Assembly: GCF_011405655.1 (NCBI RefSeq)
Contig: NZ_AP022829.1
Span: 2,403,001-2,467,000, forward strand
Reading direction: 5' to 3'
Length of the DNA stretch: 64,000 nt
DNA from: Adlercreutzia hattorii
Lineage (GTDB): Bacteria; Actinomycetota; Coriobacteriia; Coriobacteriales; Eggerthellaceae
This document shows, in pieces, positions 34,100 through 42,940 of this stretch. The notes under the pieces are model-generated. The model was not told the origin of the DNA and did no database searches. It saw only the letters and a program-made list of their open reading frames with translations. Numbering within the stretch: position 1 is the first letter of the stretch; each line of letters begins with the position of its first letter. A program made the translations under genes and the position numbers.

Positions 34100-35704
34100 T
34101 CACTCCCACTCGATCGTTGCGGGCGGTTTGCTGGTGATATCATACACCACTCGGTTCACGCCGGGGACTTCGGCTACGATGCGGCCGGAGATGCGGGCTA
34201 GGACGTCATAGGGCAGGCGGGCCCAGTCGGCGGTCATGGCATCCGAGCTTTCTACGGCGCGCAGGATCACCGGGCGCGCGTAGGTGCGCTCGTCGCCCAT
34301 GACGCCAACGGACTTGATGTCTGGCAGCACGGCGAAGTACTGCCAGACACTGTGCTCGCTGTTGCGCTCGCCTGTCTCGGCGAACAGGCGCTCGTTGTAG
34401 GTGTCCAGCTCCTCGCGGACGATGGCGTCGGCGTTCTTCAGGATGCTCAGCTTCTCGGCGTCCACGTCGCCGATGATGCGGATGGCCAGGCCCGGCCCCG
34501 GGAAGGGCTGGCGGTGCACGATGTAGTCGGGCAGCCCCAGCGCCGTGCCCAGCGCGCGTACCTCGTCCTTGAAGAAATGATCCAAGGGCTCAATCAGGTC
34601 GAAATGCACGCCCTCGGGGAACGGAATCAAATTATGGTGCGACTTGATGGTGCTTGCCTTCCCGCCGGTCTTGCGCGCGCCGCTCTCGATGATGTCGGGG
34701 TAGATGGTGCCCTGGGCCAGGTACTTCACCGGACGCCCGTCCTGGGCCAGATCCTCCGCCACGGCGAAGAACTCCTTCCAGAACTGCGTGCCGATGATGC
34801 GACGCTTCTGCTCCGGGTCGGTCACGCCTCGCAGAAGCTCAAGATAGCGCTCCTCGGCGTGCACGTGGATGAAGTCCACGTCGAACTGCTTCGTGAACAC
34901 CTCTTCCACTTCCTCGGGCTCGCCCTTGCGCAGAAAGCCGTGGTTCACGAACACGCAGGTCAACTGTTTGCCAATGGCGCGGGCGCACAGCGCCGCCACC
35001 ACGGACGAGTCCACGCCGCCCGAAAGGCCTAAAATGACGCGGTCGTCCCCCACCTCGGCGCGGATGGCCTCGATGGAGTCGTCGATGATGGAGTCCATCG
35101 TCCAATCGGGCTCAAGCTCGCACACGCCGAACAGGAAGTTCCGCAGCATGGTCTGGCCGAACTCGGTGTGGCGCACCTCGGGGTGGAACTGCGTGGCGAA
35201 CAGGCGCCGCTCGGGGTATTCCATGGACGCCACCGGGCACACCTCGGTGCGCGACGTGATGGAGAAGCCCTCGGGCACGCGGCTCACAGCATCGCGGTGG
35301 CTCATCCACACGGTCTGTTCGCCGGGGGTGCCGTCGAACAGCGCCGACTCGCCCGCCCGCGTGATGACCGCTGGGCCGTACTCGCCCTTCTCGGTGTGGC
35401 CCACTTCCCCGCCGAGCGCCACGGCCATGGCCTGCTGCCCGTAGCAGAAGCCGAGCACGGGAATACCCAGGGCGAGAATCTCCGGGTCGATGGAAGGGGC
35501 GTCCTCCGCGTACACCGACGCCGGGCCGCCGGACAGGATGATGGCCGCCGGCGCGATGGCGCGCACCTCCTCGGCCGTGATGTCGCAGGGCACGATTTCG
35601 GAATACACGTGCAAATCGCGCACGCGACGGGCGATGAGCTGCCCGTACTGGGCGCCGAAATCGACGACGATGACTTTCTGTTCCGGGGTAGCGGACTCGG
35701 CCAC
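34100..35704 (-). CDS. guaA: GMP synthase (glutamine-hydrolysing)
   Basis: 534 residues from the GTG at 35704 with AAGGAGG before; the longer open frame to 35833 lacks support. Glutamine amidotransferase domain (residues 10-200) with GFCYGQQ nucleophile and FHPEV; ATP-pyrophosphatase domain with LGLSGGVDSSVVAAL; C-terminal dimer domain ending SKPPATIEWE. It makes GMP from XMP, ATP and glutamine. The 3' end is a common integration site for tyrosine-recombinase elements, and an integrase island lies directly beyond it. Confidence 0.97.
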   Translation of the reverse strand: MAESATPEQKVIVVDFGAQYGQLIARRVRDLHVYSEIVPCDITAEEVRAIAPAAIILSGGPASVYAEDAPSIDPEILALGIPVLGFCYGQQAMAVALGGEVGHTEKGEYGPAVITRAGESALFDGTPGEQTVWMSHRDAVSRVPEGFSITSRTEVCPVASMEYPERRLFATQFHPEVRHTEFGQTMLRNFLFGVCELEPDWTMDSIIDDSIEAIRAEVGDDRVILGLSGGVDSSVVAALCARAIGKQLTCVFVNHGFLRKGEPEEVEEVFTKQFDVDFIHVHAEERYLELLRGVTDPEQKRRIIGTQFWKEFFAVAEDLAQDGRPVKYLAQGTIYPDIIESGARKTGGKASTIKSHHNLIPFPEGVHFDLIEPLDHFFKDEVRALGTALGLPDYIVHRQPFPGPGLAIRIIGDVDAEKLSILKNADAIVREELDTYNERLFAETGERNSEHSVWQYFAVLPDIKSVGVMGDERTYARPVILRAVESSDAMTADWARLPYDVLARISGRIVAEVPGVNRVVYDITSKPPATIEWE

Positions 35705-35821
35705 AATGCCTCCTTGGGTCGCGAAATGTTCGAGGGCGATTTTACACCTCCCCGCGCGCTGAGGTATTTCTACGAGGTGAAATGTCGAGAAAGTGCGGAA
35801 TGGATGGAGGATAGGGAGATT

Positions 35822-35843
35822 AGGGCAGACCAAGGTCTGCCCT
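35822..35843. repeat. Short perfect hairpin
   Basis: 10-bp arms 35822-35831/35834-35843 with an AA loop, between guaA and the phosphatase gene. REP-like; no T tail. Confidence 0.4.
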
Positions 35844-35906
35844 TACGGGCGGACGGGCGAGATTGCTCAAGGCCGCACGAGCAGACGCAGCGCGAGGGAG
35901 GGCGGG

Positions 35907-36782
35907 CTACCGGAGATACTTCGCGCGGAGAGCTTGGCGTTTTTCGGGGCCAAAATCCAGGGCCTCGGCGAGGTAGGCATCGAAAGAGCCGTAGTTGGCG
36001 TTCACCGCCGCCATGGCGCAATCGTAGTAGTCGTTGTAGGCGTAGAACAGCGAGTCGATGTCCGCGTCGAGCCCCTTCATGAGACCCAGCTTCTTGCTGA
36101 TGGCGTCGACGATCCCCTCGGCGCGGTTGCGCACGAACAAGTTCGTGGCCAGGTAATCGGCGCGCACGTAGGCCTCGGGCACCCCGAGCGCCCGCTCCAC
36201 GATAACCGCGCCCAGGCCAGCCCGGTCCTTGCCCTCGGAGCAGTGCCACAGGTACGCTCCACCGTCGCCTTCCAAAAGCACCTCGAGAAACGACGTGTAG
36301 GCAACCCGCCCCGCGTCGTCCAGCAAAATCTGGGGGTACATGCCCCGCACCAGCTCGTGAGGACTGGCGTTGTAGCTGGCGAAGGTCTTCAAGTCCTGGG
36401 CCACGCCCGCACCGTGAGTGATGCCGATGGTCTCGCCGGACAGCGCCGGGAAGTCGTAGAACACCACGCCTTCCATAAGCTCGCGGGGGTCGGGCTCCTT
36501 GTCGCGCTCGAGCTGGGTGCGGAAATCGATGACGCCGGCCAGGTCGTAGTCGCCCACAAGCCGCGCCAGGTCCTGCTCGCTCGCCTTGTGAAGGCACCCG
36601 CTGCGGATGAGTTTCGCCGGCGCGATGCGGCGTCCATCGGCCGCCGGCATGCCGCCCAAATCGCGCGTGTTGTGCAGCCCCTCGAAGGGGATGTGCCCGA
36701 ATTCGGGGAACCCGGGAATGGGCTCGGGCATATCCAACGGCGAGGACTCTTCCTCGTCGACGCGCTTCTCTTCCGTGGTCAT
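35907..36782 (-). CDS. Tyrosine-protein phosphatase (IphP/Y_phosphatase3 type)
   Basis: 291 residues. The active-site loop HCSEGKDRAGLGAV (HCx5R) near residue 188 and the N-terminal GLHNTRDLGGMPAADGRRI are diagnostic. No signal peptide. Family members remove phosphate from tyrosine residues or phosphoinositides. AGGAGG precedes the ATG. Stands alone between guaA and the rhodanese gene, all on the minus strand. Target unknown. Confidence 0.9.
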   Translation of the reverse strand: MTTEEKRVDEEESSPLDMPEPIPGFPEFGHIPFEGLHNTRDLGGMPAADGRRIAPAKLIRSGCLHKASEQDLARLVGDYDLAGVIDFRTQLERDKEPDPRELMEGVVFYDFPALSGETIGITHGAGVAQDLKTFASYNASPHELVRGMYPQILLDDAGRVAYTSFLEVLLEGDGGAYLWHCSEGKDRAGLGAVIVERALGVPEAYVRADYLATNLFVRNRAEGIVDAISKKLGLMKGLDADIDSLFYAYNDYYDCAMAAVNANYGSFDAYLAEALDFGPEKRQALRAKYLR

Positions 36783-36956
36783 GGCCGCCTCCTGTCTCGG
36801 CGAGCGCGGGATGCGCCCGCATCGATATCTCCCGCTTATGGTAGAGCAGCGAAGGGCCGCCCGCTACAAGCAGACGGCCCTTGTCATCGTTTCGTCGCGA
36901 CGAACGCGCCGACATCGGCAGCGTCGAACGCTCGGCCGCAGGTCTTCGTGCTCTCC

Positions 36957-37334
36957 CTAGGACGCCTTCGCGAAGGCGACCGACGAGGCCTCCACAGGAC
37001 GCGCCGAATCGCGCATCCAATCGTTCATACTGCCGGCGTACAGATACAGCTTGCTGTAACCCGCCGACGCCAGGTAATCGCAGGCGATCTTGGCGTGCAC
37101 GCCCATCTGGCAGTACACGATGACCGCGTCCTCGGGGAAAATGCCGTTGTCCTGGAACATCTCGGCCAGCTCCTCGGCCGGATCGTCCGAAGCGGCGGCC
37201 ACATCGAGCCGAATATTGATAGCCGAGGGAATATGGGCCGTGTCATAGCGCAGCGGCGGTCGCACGTCCACGATGGGCATGCGTCCTATCTCGCGCTTCA
37301 CGAAGTCGGCATCGACGATTTGGTAAGCCTTCAT
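36957..37334 (-). CDS. Rhodanese-domain sulfurtransferase
   Basis: 125 residues from the ATG at 37334 (GAAAGGTG before); a longer frame to 37379 is not supported. Single rhodanese domain: IVDVRPPLRYDTAHIPSAIN and the active-site loop VYCQMGVHAK with the persulfide Cys. Moves sulfur to cyanide or other acceptors in vitro; the true acceptor is unknown. The ArsR-type metal regulator is divergent from it across about 300 bp. Confidence 0.88.
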   Translation of the reverse strand: MKAYQIVDADFVKREIGRMPIVDVRPPLRYDTAHIPSAINIRLDVAAASDDPAEELAEMFQDNGIFPEDAVIVYCQMGVHAKIACDYLASAGYSKLYLYAGSMNDWMRDSARPVEASSVAFAKAS

Positions 37335-37571
37335 TGCAACACCTTTCAAAACTCGCATCGAGCACGATGGGACGGCCATCCGCGCCTTCTTCCCCGCCTC
37401 GTATCAATGATTGGGAGATAGCCGGATCGTGCACGAGACAAAGGCATGCGACACTGCGTCCTATCGCGTTTTCTGCCTTCAATGGTAGCTTTGACACGCC
37501 TTCCGATGGCGACGGAGCCGTTACGCTTCCCCTTCCGTTGCTCTTCCAAACGGGATCTTTTATTCCTCCCC

Positions 37572-37617
37572 TTGACAGGTCGATGGCGGTGTTTATACTT
37601 ATGAACAGTTGCTCATA
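37572..37617 (+). promoter_or_regulatory. Promoter and operator of the metal-efflux operon
   Basis: TTGACA (37572-37577), 16 bp, TATACT (37594-37599), then a near-perfect dyad TATGAACAGTTGCTCATA (37600-37617), placed as expected for an ArsR/SmtB repressor blocking the start. The rest of 37335-37571 holds nothing I can name. Confidence 0.75.
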
Positions 37618-37643
37618 TGTTTAATAGTTTGCAAGGAGTCAAG

Positions 37644-38048
37644 ATGGGCGAACCGACAGCCATAGAGAAAGAAGCCGGCAAAATCGTGGAGGGCGCCTGC
37701 GCATCGCTGGAGGCTTGCCCCTGCGGCTGCAATCGCGAGGCCACGGCCAATCTGTTCGCGGAGATGCCCGACGAGGAGCTGCTGTTCGATGTGGCTGACC
37801 TGTTCAAGGCCTTCTCCGACACCACCCGCATCAAGATCCTGTTCGCGCTCATGGGCGGCGGTCTATCGGTCACGGAAATCACCGAGACCGTCGGCTGCAC
37901 CCAAAGCGCCGTGAGCCACCAGCTGCGCACGTTGAAGCAGGCGCGCCTCGTGAAGGCCACCCGCGACGGCAAAAACGTCATCTACGCCCTGTCCGATGAC
38001 CACGTCTACACCATGCTCGCCCAGGGCATGACCCACGTGTGCGAGTAA
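37644..38048 (+). CDS. ArsR/SmtB-family metal-responsive repressor
   Basis: 134 residues from the ATG at 37644 (AAGGAG before); in-frame ATG 27 bases earlier is less likely. N-terminal Cys-rich patch ACASLEACPCGCN, then winged helix AFSDTTRIKILFAL, VGCTQSAVSHQLRTLKQA. ArsR proteins leave DNA when soft metals bind; the N-terminal Cys, as in CadC types, suggests Cd/Pb/Zn. First gene of the HMA/P1B-ATPase operon with an operator at 37600-37617. Confidence 0.92.
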   Translation: MGEPTAIEKEAGKIVEGACASLEACPCGCNREATANLFAEMPDEELLFDVADLFKAFSDTTRIKILFALMGGGLSVTEITETVGCTQSAVSHQLRTLKQARLVKATRDGKNVIYALSDDHVYTMLAQGMTHVCE

Positions 38049-38118
38049 CCCTGTCCCCCTTGCGATTCACCGAACCGCCCGCCACTATCGAGTGGGAACA
38101 ACATTGAAAGGAACCATC

Positions 38119-38346
38119 ATGCGCAAGTCATTCAAACTGGAGAACCTCGATTGCGCCAACTGCGCCGCGAAGATGGAGGCCGGCATCAATGAGCTGCCCG
38201 GCGTGAACAAAGCATCCATCAGCTTCATGACGAGCAAGCTGATGATCGACGCGGACGCCGCCGACGAGGAGGCCCTAGCCGCCATTGTCGACGCCGCCCA
38301 GGCCGTCTGCACCAGCTACGAGAAAGACTGCCGCATCGTCCGTTAG
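38119..38346 (+). CDS. Small HMA-domain metal-binding protein
   Basis: 75 residues from the ATG at 38119 (GAAAGGA before). Ferredoxin-like HMA fold with LENLDCANCAAKME near the start, a CxxC that binds a soft metal. The downstream ATPase lacks an N-terminal HMA domain, so this protein may take its place in trans, 8 bp upstream in the same operon. Confidence 0.9.
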   Translation: MRKSFKLENLDCANCAAKMEAGINELPGVNKASISFMTSKLMIDADAADEEALAAIVDAAQAVCTSYEKDCRIVR

Positions 38347-38354
38347 GATTCCCC

Positions 38355-40382
38355 ATGAACCCGAAGCAGAAGAAACTCCTCACCCGCATCATCGTCGCGC
38401 TCGTGCTGTTCGTCATCATCGAGGTGGCGGCCCAGACCGGCATCCTGCGCGCCGCCTTCGGCACCCCCGGCGACGTGTACGCCGAGTTCGCGTTGTTCCT
38501 CATCCCCTACCTCATCGCCGGCTACGACGTCATCGCCGGCGCCCTGCGCGGACTCGTTCACGGACACGCGCTGGACGAGGACTTCCTCATGACCGTGGCC
38601 ACCTTCGGCGCGTTTGCGCTGGTGCTGTTCCCCGACACCGAGCCGCACATGGCCGAAGGCGCGGCCGTGATGCTGTTCTTCCAGGTGGGCGAGCTATTCC
38701 AAAGCTACGCCGTGGACAAGTCGCGCCAGTCCATCGCGGACATGATGGATATCGCGCCCGAGTACGCGAACGTCATGGAGGAGGGCAAGCTGAAGCAGGT
38801 GGATCCCTTCGAGCTCGCCCCCGATGACGAGTTCATCGTCATGCCCGGCGAGCGCATCCCGCTTGACGGCACGGTGCTGACCGGCGAAAGCCAAATTGAC
38901 ACGGCGGCGCTCACCGGCGAGTCGGTGCCCCGCACGGCGCGCCCAGGCGACGAGGTCATCTCCGGCTGCGTGAACCTGACGGCCAAACTCGTCGTACGCG
39001 CCACCAAGCCCTTCGAGGACTCCACGGTAAGCCGCATCTTGGAATTGGTGGAAAACGCCGCCGAGAAGAAGGCACGCACCGAGAACTTCATCACCCGCTT
39101 CGCCCGCGTGTACACCCCCATCGTCGTGGGCGTGGCCGCTGTACTCGCCATCGCGCCCCCGCTGTTGTTCGGCGGTCAGTGGTCCGACTGGATCCTGCGC
39201 GGACTCACCTTCCTCGTGGTGTCGTGCCCCTGTGCGCTCGTGATTTCGGTACCGCTGTCGTTCTTCGGCGGCATCGGCGGGGCGTCGCGCCTTGGCATTT
39301 TGGTGAAAGGGTCGAACTACCTGGAAGCTTTAGGATCTACCGAAACCGTCGTGTTCGACAAGACCGGCACCTTGACCGACGGCACCTTCTCCGTGACCGA
39401 GCTCATCGGCGCCCCTGGCGTAAGCGAGACCGAGCTTATCGACATCGCCGCCGCAGCCGAGACCTTTTCCACCCATCCCATCGCGCAATCGGTGCGCGCC
39501 TATCGCGACTCCCTGACGACCGACGCGCGACCGGACAGCGACAACGACGCGAATCTGGCGCAACCGGACAGCGACTCCACCACGACTGGCGCGCGGCCCG
39601 GAAGCAGCTCCACCACAACCGCCGAACGGGTGCGCGACGTCCGCGAGATCAGCGGCCAGGGCGTGGAAGCGGTCGTGGACGGACGAAACGTGCTCGTGGG
39701 CAACGGCAAGCTCATGGCGGCCCATGACATCGCCTTCACGGCCACCGACGTGCCGGGCACCGTGCTCTACGTGGCCGCCGACGGCACCTACCTGGGCGCC
39801 ATCGTCATCGCCGACACCGTGAAGCCCGACGCCGCCCGCGCCATCGCCGATTTGCGCGCGGCCGGCGTGAAGAAGACCGTCATGCTCACGGGCGACCGCA
39901 CACCCGTGGCCCGGGCCGTCGCCGCCGAACTCGGCATCGACGAGGTGCACGCCGAGCTGCTTCCCCAAGACAAGGTGGCCGAGGTGGAGGCGCTTCTCGC
40001 CCAAACCGAGCGCGACACCAATGGCAAGGGCAAGCTCGCCTTCGTGGGCGATGGCATCAACGACGCACCCGTGCTCACCCGCGCCGACATCGGCATCGCC
40101 ATGGGCGCCATGGGTTCGGACGCCGCCATCGAGGCCGCCGACATCGTGCTCATGAACGACGACCCCGACGACATCGCCCGCGCCATTCACCTGGCGCGGC
40201 GCACCATGGGCATCGTCTGGCAGAACATCGTGTTTGCCCTGGGCGTCAAGTTTGCCGTGCTGGTGCTGGCCGCCTTCGGCATCGCCAACATGTGGATGGC
40301 CGTCTTCGCCGACGTGGGCGTGGCCGTCATCGCCATCTTGAACGCCATGCGCGCCATGAACGTGAAGCGCTACCTCGACTAA
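38355..40382 (+). CDS. P1B-type heavy-metal-efflux ATPase
   Basis: 675 residues. Membrane helices, TGES actuator loop (AALTGESVPR), CPC motif in VVSCPCALVIS, phosphorylation DKTGTLTDG, HP pair STHPIAQ, MLTGDRT and GDGINDAP. The CPC motif, ArsR partner and lack of a Cu-type N-terminal tandem fit Zn/Cd/Pb export (CadA/ZntA class). Insert of about 40 Asp/Thr/Ser residues (near 392-430) lies in the nucleotide domain and is not usual. Third gene of the operon, 8 bp after the HMA gene. Metal specificity is inferred. Confidence 0.93.
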   Translation: MNPKQKKLLTRIIVALVLFVIIEVAAQTGILRAAFGTPGDVYAEFALFLIPYLIAGYDVIAGALRGLVHGHALDEDFLMTVATFGAFALVLFPDTEPHMAEGAAVMLFFQVGELFQSYAVDKSRQSIADMMDIAPEYANVMEEGKLKQVDPFELAPDDEFIVMPGERIPLDGTVLTGESQIDTAALTGESVPRTARPGDEVISGCVNLTAKLVVRATKPFEDSTVSRILELVENAAEKKARTENFITRFARVYTPIVVGVAAVLAIAPPLLFGGQWSDWILRGLTFLVVSCPCALVISVPLSFFGGIGGASRLGILVKGSNYLEALGSTETVVFDKTGTLTDGTFSVTELIGAPGVSETELIDIAAAAETFSTHPIAQSVRAYRDSLTTDARPDSDNDANLAQPDSDSTTTGARPGSSSTTTAERVRDVREISGQGVEAVVDGRNVLVGNGKLMAAHDIAFTATDVPGTVLYVAADGTYLGAIVIADTVKPDAARAIADLRAAGVKKTVMLTGDRTPVARAVAAELGIDEVHAELLPQDKVAEVEALLAQTERDTNGKGKLAFVGDGINDAPVLTRADIGIAMGAMGSDAAIEAADIVLMNDDPDDIARAIHLARRTMGIVWQNIVFALGVKFAVLVLAAFGIANMWMAVFADVGVAVIAILNAMRAMNVKRYLD

Positions 40383-40443
40383 AGGCGAGCGGTCAAATCA
40401 ACTTTAAACTGCATTTCGGCAACCGCCCGTTCACAGGCTGGCT

Positions 40444-40482
40444 CATAGCCCCCGATTTTCCCAGTCGGGGGCTATGCTCTTT
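40444..40482 (+). terminator. Terminator of the metal operon
   Basis: Perfect 12-bp stem 40444-40455/40465-40476, short T-rich tail. Confidence 0.65.
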
Positions 40483-40583
40483 CCAGCACATCAGTTGCAC
40501 CACGCGCCGTCGCCTTCCAACGTCAACGGCGCGGCGACACTGCTGCGCGCACTTTGTGTTCCCGACCACTTTGGAGGTTCGTC

Positions 40584-41834
40584 ATGAAAGACGAGAAGGA
40601 GACCTTGCGGAAGACCGCCGATAGCATTCACGTGATGGAAAAGTTCGATCCGGCCATCCTCGCTGATGTGACCGCGCCCGTCGTGTCGCTCTATATTCCC
40701 GTGCACCACACCGAGCGCGAGGAGCGCCGCGATATCTGGGATCGCGACATGTTCAAGGATCTGATGAAGGATGCCGAGCGCACGCTCGCCGAAACCTACG
40801 ACAAAGATGCCTATAAGGGCATCGTCGAGAAGGCCGACTACCTGCTCGAGCATCCGGACATGCCGCTTTGGCTGCATGCCGGCGAGGGTCTGGGCTTCCT
40901 CATGAACAACGACGACATCTACGTGTACAACCTGTTCTTCGCCCCCGAGCCCATGGTGGCCGCCGGCGACACCTACTTCGTCAAGCCCCTGCTGCGCAAC
41001 TTCCAGTACGGCACCGAGTACTACGTGCTGGAGCTGGGCAACGACCGCTTCAGCTGGGTGAAGGGCGACCGCACCCACGTGGAGCGCCAGCAGCTGCCGC
41101 AGGAAGTGCACGACTTCTTCAGCGAGCTGTTCGCCAACAGTGACGACACCGCCGCCGACGCCCGCAAGGGCGAGAAGGGCGCGCTGGACTACATCTCGCT
41201 GGAGGGCCACATGGGCCAGTACCACGACCATCAGTCCCGCAATGAGGTGAAGAAGGACGACGCCCTGCCCTGGTTCCGCTATGTGAACAAGGCCGTGAAC
41301 GACTACCTCGTGCGCGATGACACCACCCCCATCATCCTGTGCTGCGACGAGGAGTACGAGCACGCCTTCCGCAAGCTCTCCACGCTGCGCCACCTCCTGC
41401 CCGTCGGCATCAAGAAGGATCCCGCCGGTCTTGACGGCAAGGCGCTTCTGGAAGAGTCGCTGACCGTGATGGACGGCATCCGCGATGCGAACATCAAGGA
41501 AACCGCCGAGAAGTTCGGCGCCGATGCGGCCCACGGCAAGGCCTCGGACGACTTCGACGCCATCGGCATGGCACTGGCCGAGCGCCGCGTGGGAGCGCTG
41601 TTCCTCGTGAAGGGCAAAATCCTCCCCGGCGGCTTCGACATCAACACCGGCACCGTCACCTTCGACGGGAACCCCAACCCAGTCGACGACGGCTACATCG
41701 ACCCGGCCGCGCCCGACATCACCGACGCCTTCGCCCAGGCGGCACTGGCCCAAGACGCCCACATCTACATCGTCGAGCAGGATCAGATGCCCACCGACCA
41801 ACCCGTCGCCGCCCTCTTCCGCTACGCGGAGTAA
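40584..41834 (+). CDS. baeRF-like (bacterial archaeo-eukaryotic release-factor-like) protein
   Basis: 416 residues from the ATG at 40584 with GGAGG before. VVSLYIPVHHTEREERRD near the start, LLEHPDMPLWLHAGEGLGFL, PEPMVAAGDTYFVKPLLRNF and a late GALFLVKGKILPGG agree with baeRF families, which are related to eRF1 domains and are proposed to act on ribosomes or stress responses. No signal peptide. Monocistronic. The family is known from comparative genomics; its role here is unknown. Confidence 0.65.
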   Translation: MKDEKETLRKTADSIHVMEKFDPAILADVTAPVVSLYIPVHHTEREERRDIWDRDMFKDLMKDAERTLAETYDKDAYKGIVEKADYLLEHPDMPLWLHAGEGLGFLMNNDDIYVYNLFFAPEPMVAAGDTYFVKPLLRNFQYGTEYYVLELGNDRFSWVKGDRTHVERQQLPQEVHDFFSELFANSDDTAADARKGEKGALDYISLEGHMGQYHDHQSRNEVKKDDALPWFRYVNKAVNDYLVRDDTTPIILCCDEEYEHAFRKLSTLRHLLPVGIKKDPAGLDGKALLEESLTVMDGIRDANIKETAEKFGADAAHGKASDDFDAIGMALAERRVGALFLVKGKILPGGFDINTGTVTFDGNPNPVDDGYIDPAAPDITDAFAQAALAQDAHIYIVEQDQMPTDQPVAALFRYAE

Positions 41835-41866
41835 CTCGCCCGACATCGCGACGAATAGCTATACTG

Positions 41867-41896
41867 AAAGGGAGCTCTTATGGGCTCCCTTTTTTC
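41867..41896 (+). terminator. Terminator before the patatin gene
   Basis: 9-bp stem 41867-41875/41884-41892 followed by T6. Confidence 0.75.
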
Positions 41897-41915
41897 GCGC
41901 CTCGAAGGAGTCCTC

Positions 41916-42833
41916 ATGACCGACCCCGCCAAATATGCCGGCCTCACCATCAACCAGCCCGATGTGGCGCTCATCTTCGAGGGCGGCGGCATGCGCAACA
42001 GCTACACTGCCGGCATGGTGGTGGAGCTGCTCGCGCGCAACCTGAACTTCGGGCGCGTCTACGGCATCTCGGCCGGATCCAGCCATACGGTGAACTACCT
42101 GGTGCGCGACGCCACCCGTGCCCGTGCCTCCTTCGTCGATCTGGTGAAGTACCCGCGCTTCGGCGGCTGGGGCAGCTTCTTGCGGGGCACCGGCTACTTC
42201 AACAGCCCTTACCTTTACGAGGAGCTGATCGAGAACGCGGCCGCCGGCGACCCCATGGCCTTCGACTGGGACACCTTCGCCGCCAACCCGGCCGAGATGC
42301 ATATCGAGGCCATGGATTGGAACACCGGCGAGACCGTCGCCTGGACCCGCGCCGATGTGAAAGACGCCCACGACCTGGGACTGAAAGTGCGCGCGTCGTC
42401 CACCATGCCCATCTTCATGCCGCCTACCACCATCGATGGGCGCACCTATATGGACGGCGGCATGGGAGATAGCTGGGGCATCCTGCTGAATGCCGCCCGC
42501 GCCGACGGCTACGAGCGCTTCTGCATCATCCGCACCCAGCCGCGCGGTTATCGCAAGCGCCCCATGAGCCGCGCCGCCCAAGCGCTCTTCCGCGCCGCCT
42601 TCCGCGCGCATCCCATCGTGGCCGAGCGCACCATCGCGCGCTGGCAGCCCTACAACGAGCTCTGCGACGAGATAGAGCACCTGGAAGAGGCGGCCGCCGC
42701 CTGGGTCTTCTACCCCGACACCATGGACGTCACCAACAAGACCACCGACTACGACGCCCTCGTCCGCTCCTACGAGACCGGCCTCGCCCAGGCCAAACGC
42801 GATATCGGCTCCCTCATCGAGTGGCTCGGCTAA
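41916..42833 (+). CDS. Patatin-like phospholipase
   Basis: 305 residues from the ATG at 41916 (AAGGAG five bases before). Oxyanion loop FEGGGMRNSY, serine motif GISAGSSH (GxSxG) and the second catalytic motif DGGMGDSW (DGG/DGA type) are present, so a Ser-Asp hydrolase acting on lipids is expected. No signal peptide. A separate 3' fragment of the same family, with high similarity in the last 45 residues, is found in the pseudogene at 49006-49288. Follows a terminator, so likely has its own promoter. Confidence 0.92.
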   Translation: MTDPAKYAGLTINQPDVALIFEGGGMRNSYTAGMVVELLARNLNFGRVYGISAGSSHTVNYLVRDATRARASFVDLVKYPRFGGWGSFLRGTGYFNSPYLYEELIENAAAGDPMAFDWDTFAANPAEMHIEAMDWNTGETVAWTRADVKDAHDLGLKVRASSTMPIFMPPTTIDGRTYMDGGMGDSWGILLNAARADGYERFCIIRTQPRGYRKRPMSRAAQALFRAAFRAHPIVAERTIARWQPYNELCDEIEHLEEAAAAWVFYPDTMDVTNKTTDYDALVRSYETGLAQAKRDIGSLIEWLG

Positions 42834-42940
42834 ACCGCCTATAAAGCAAGAGCACCCCGCAAAGGAGAGTACAGGCAAATCGCCAGGTGCTCTTTCGGAA
42901 GCCGAGAAGACGCCATCCTAGGGGTAGAACGAACGACCTT

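Noticed and set aside
35822-35843. Hairpin after the phosphatase gene as terminator
   Set aside because: No T tract on either strand; more like a REP-type hairpin.
38087-38097. Eleven bases (ATCGAGTGGGA) equal to part of the guaA 3' end, possible att repeat
   Set aside because: It lies on the wrong side of guaA for an element inserted at its 3' end, has no integrase between, and is short enough to be chance.
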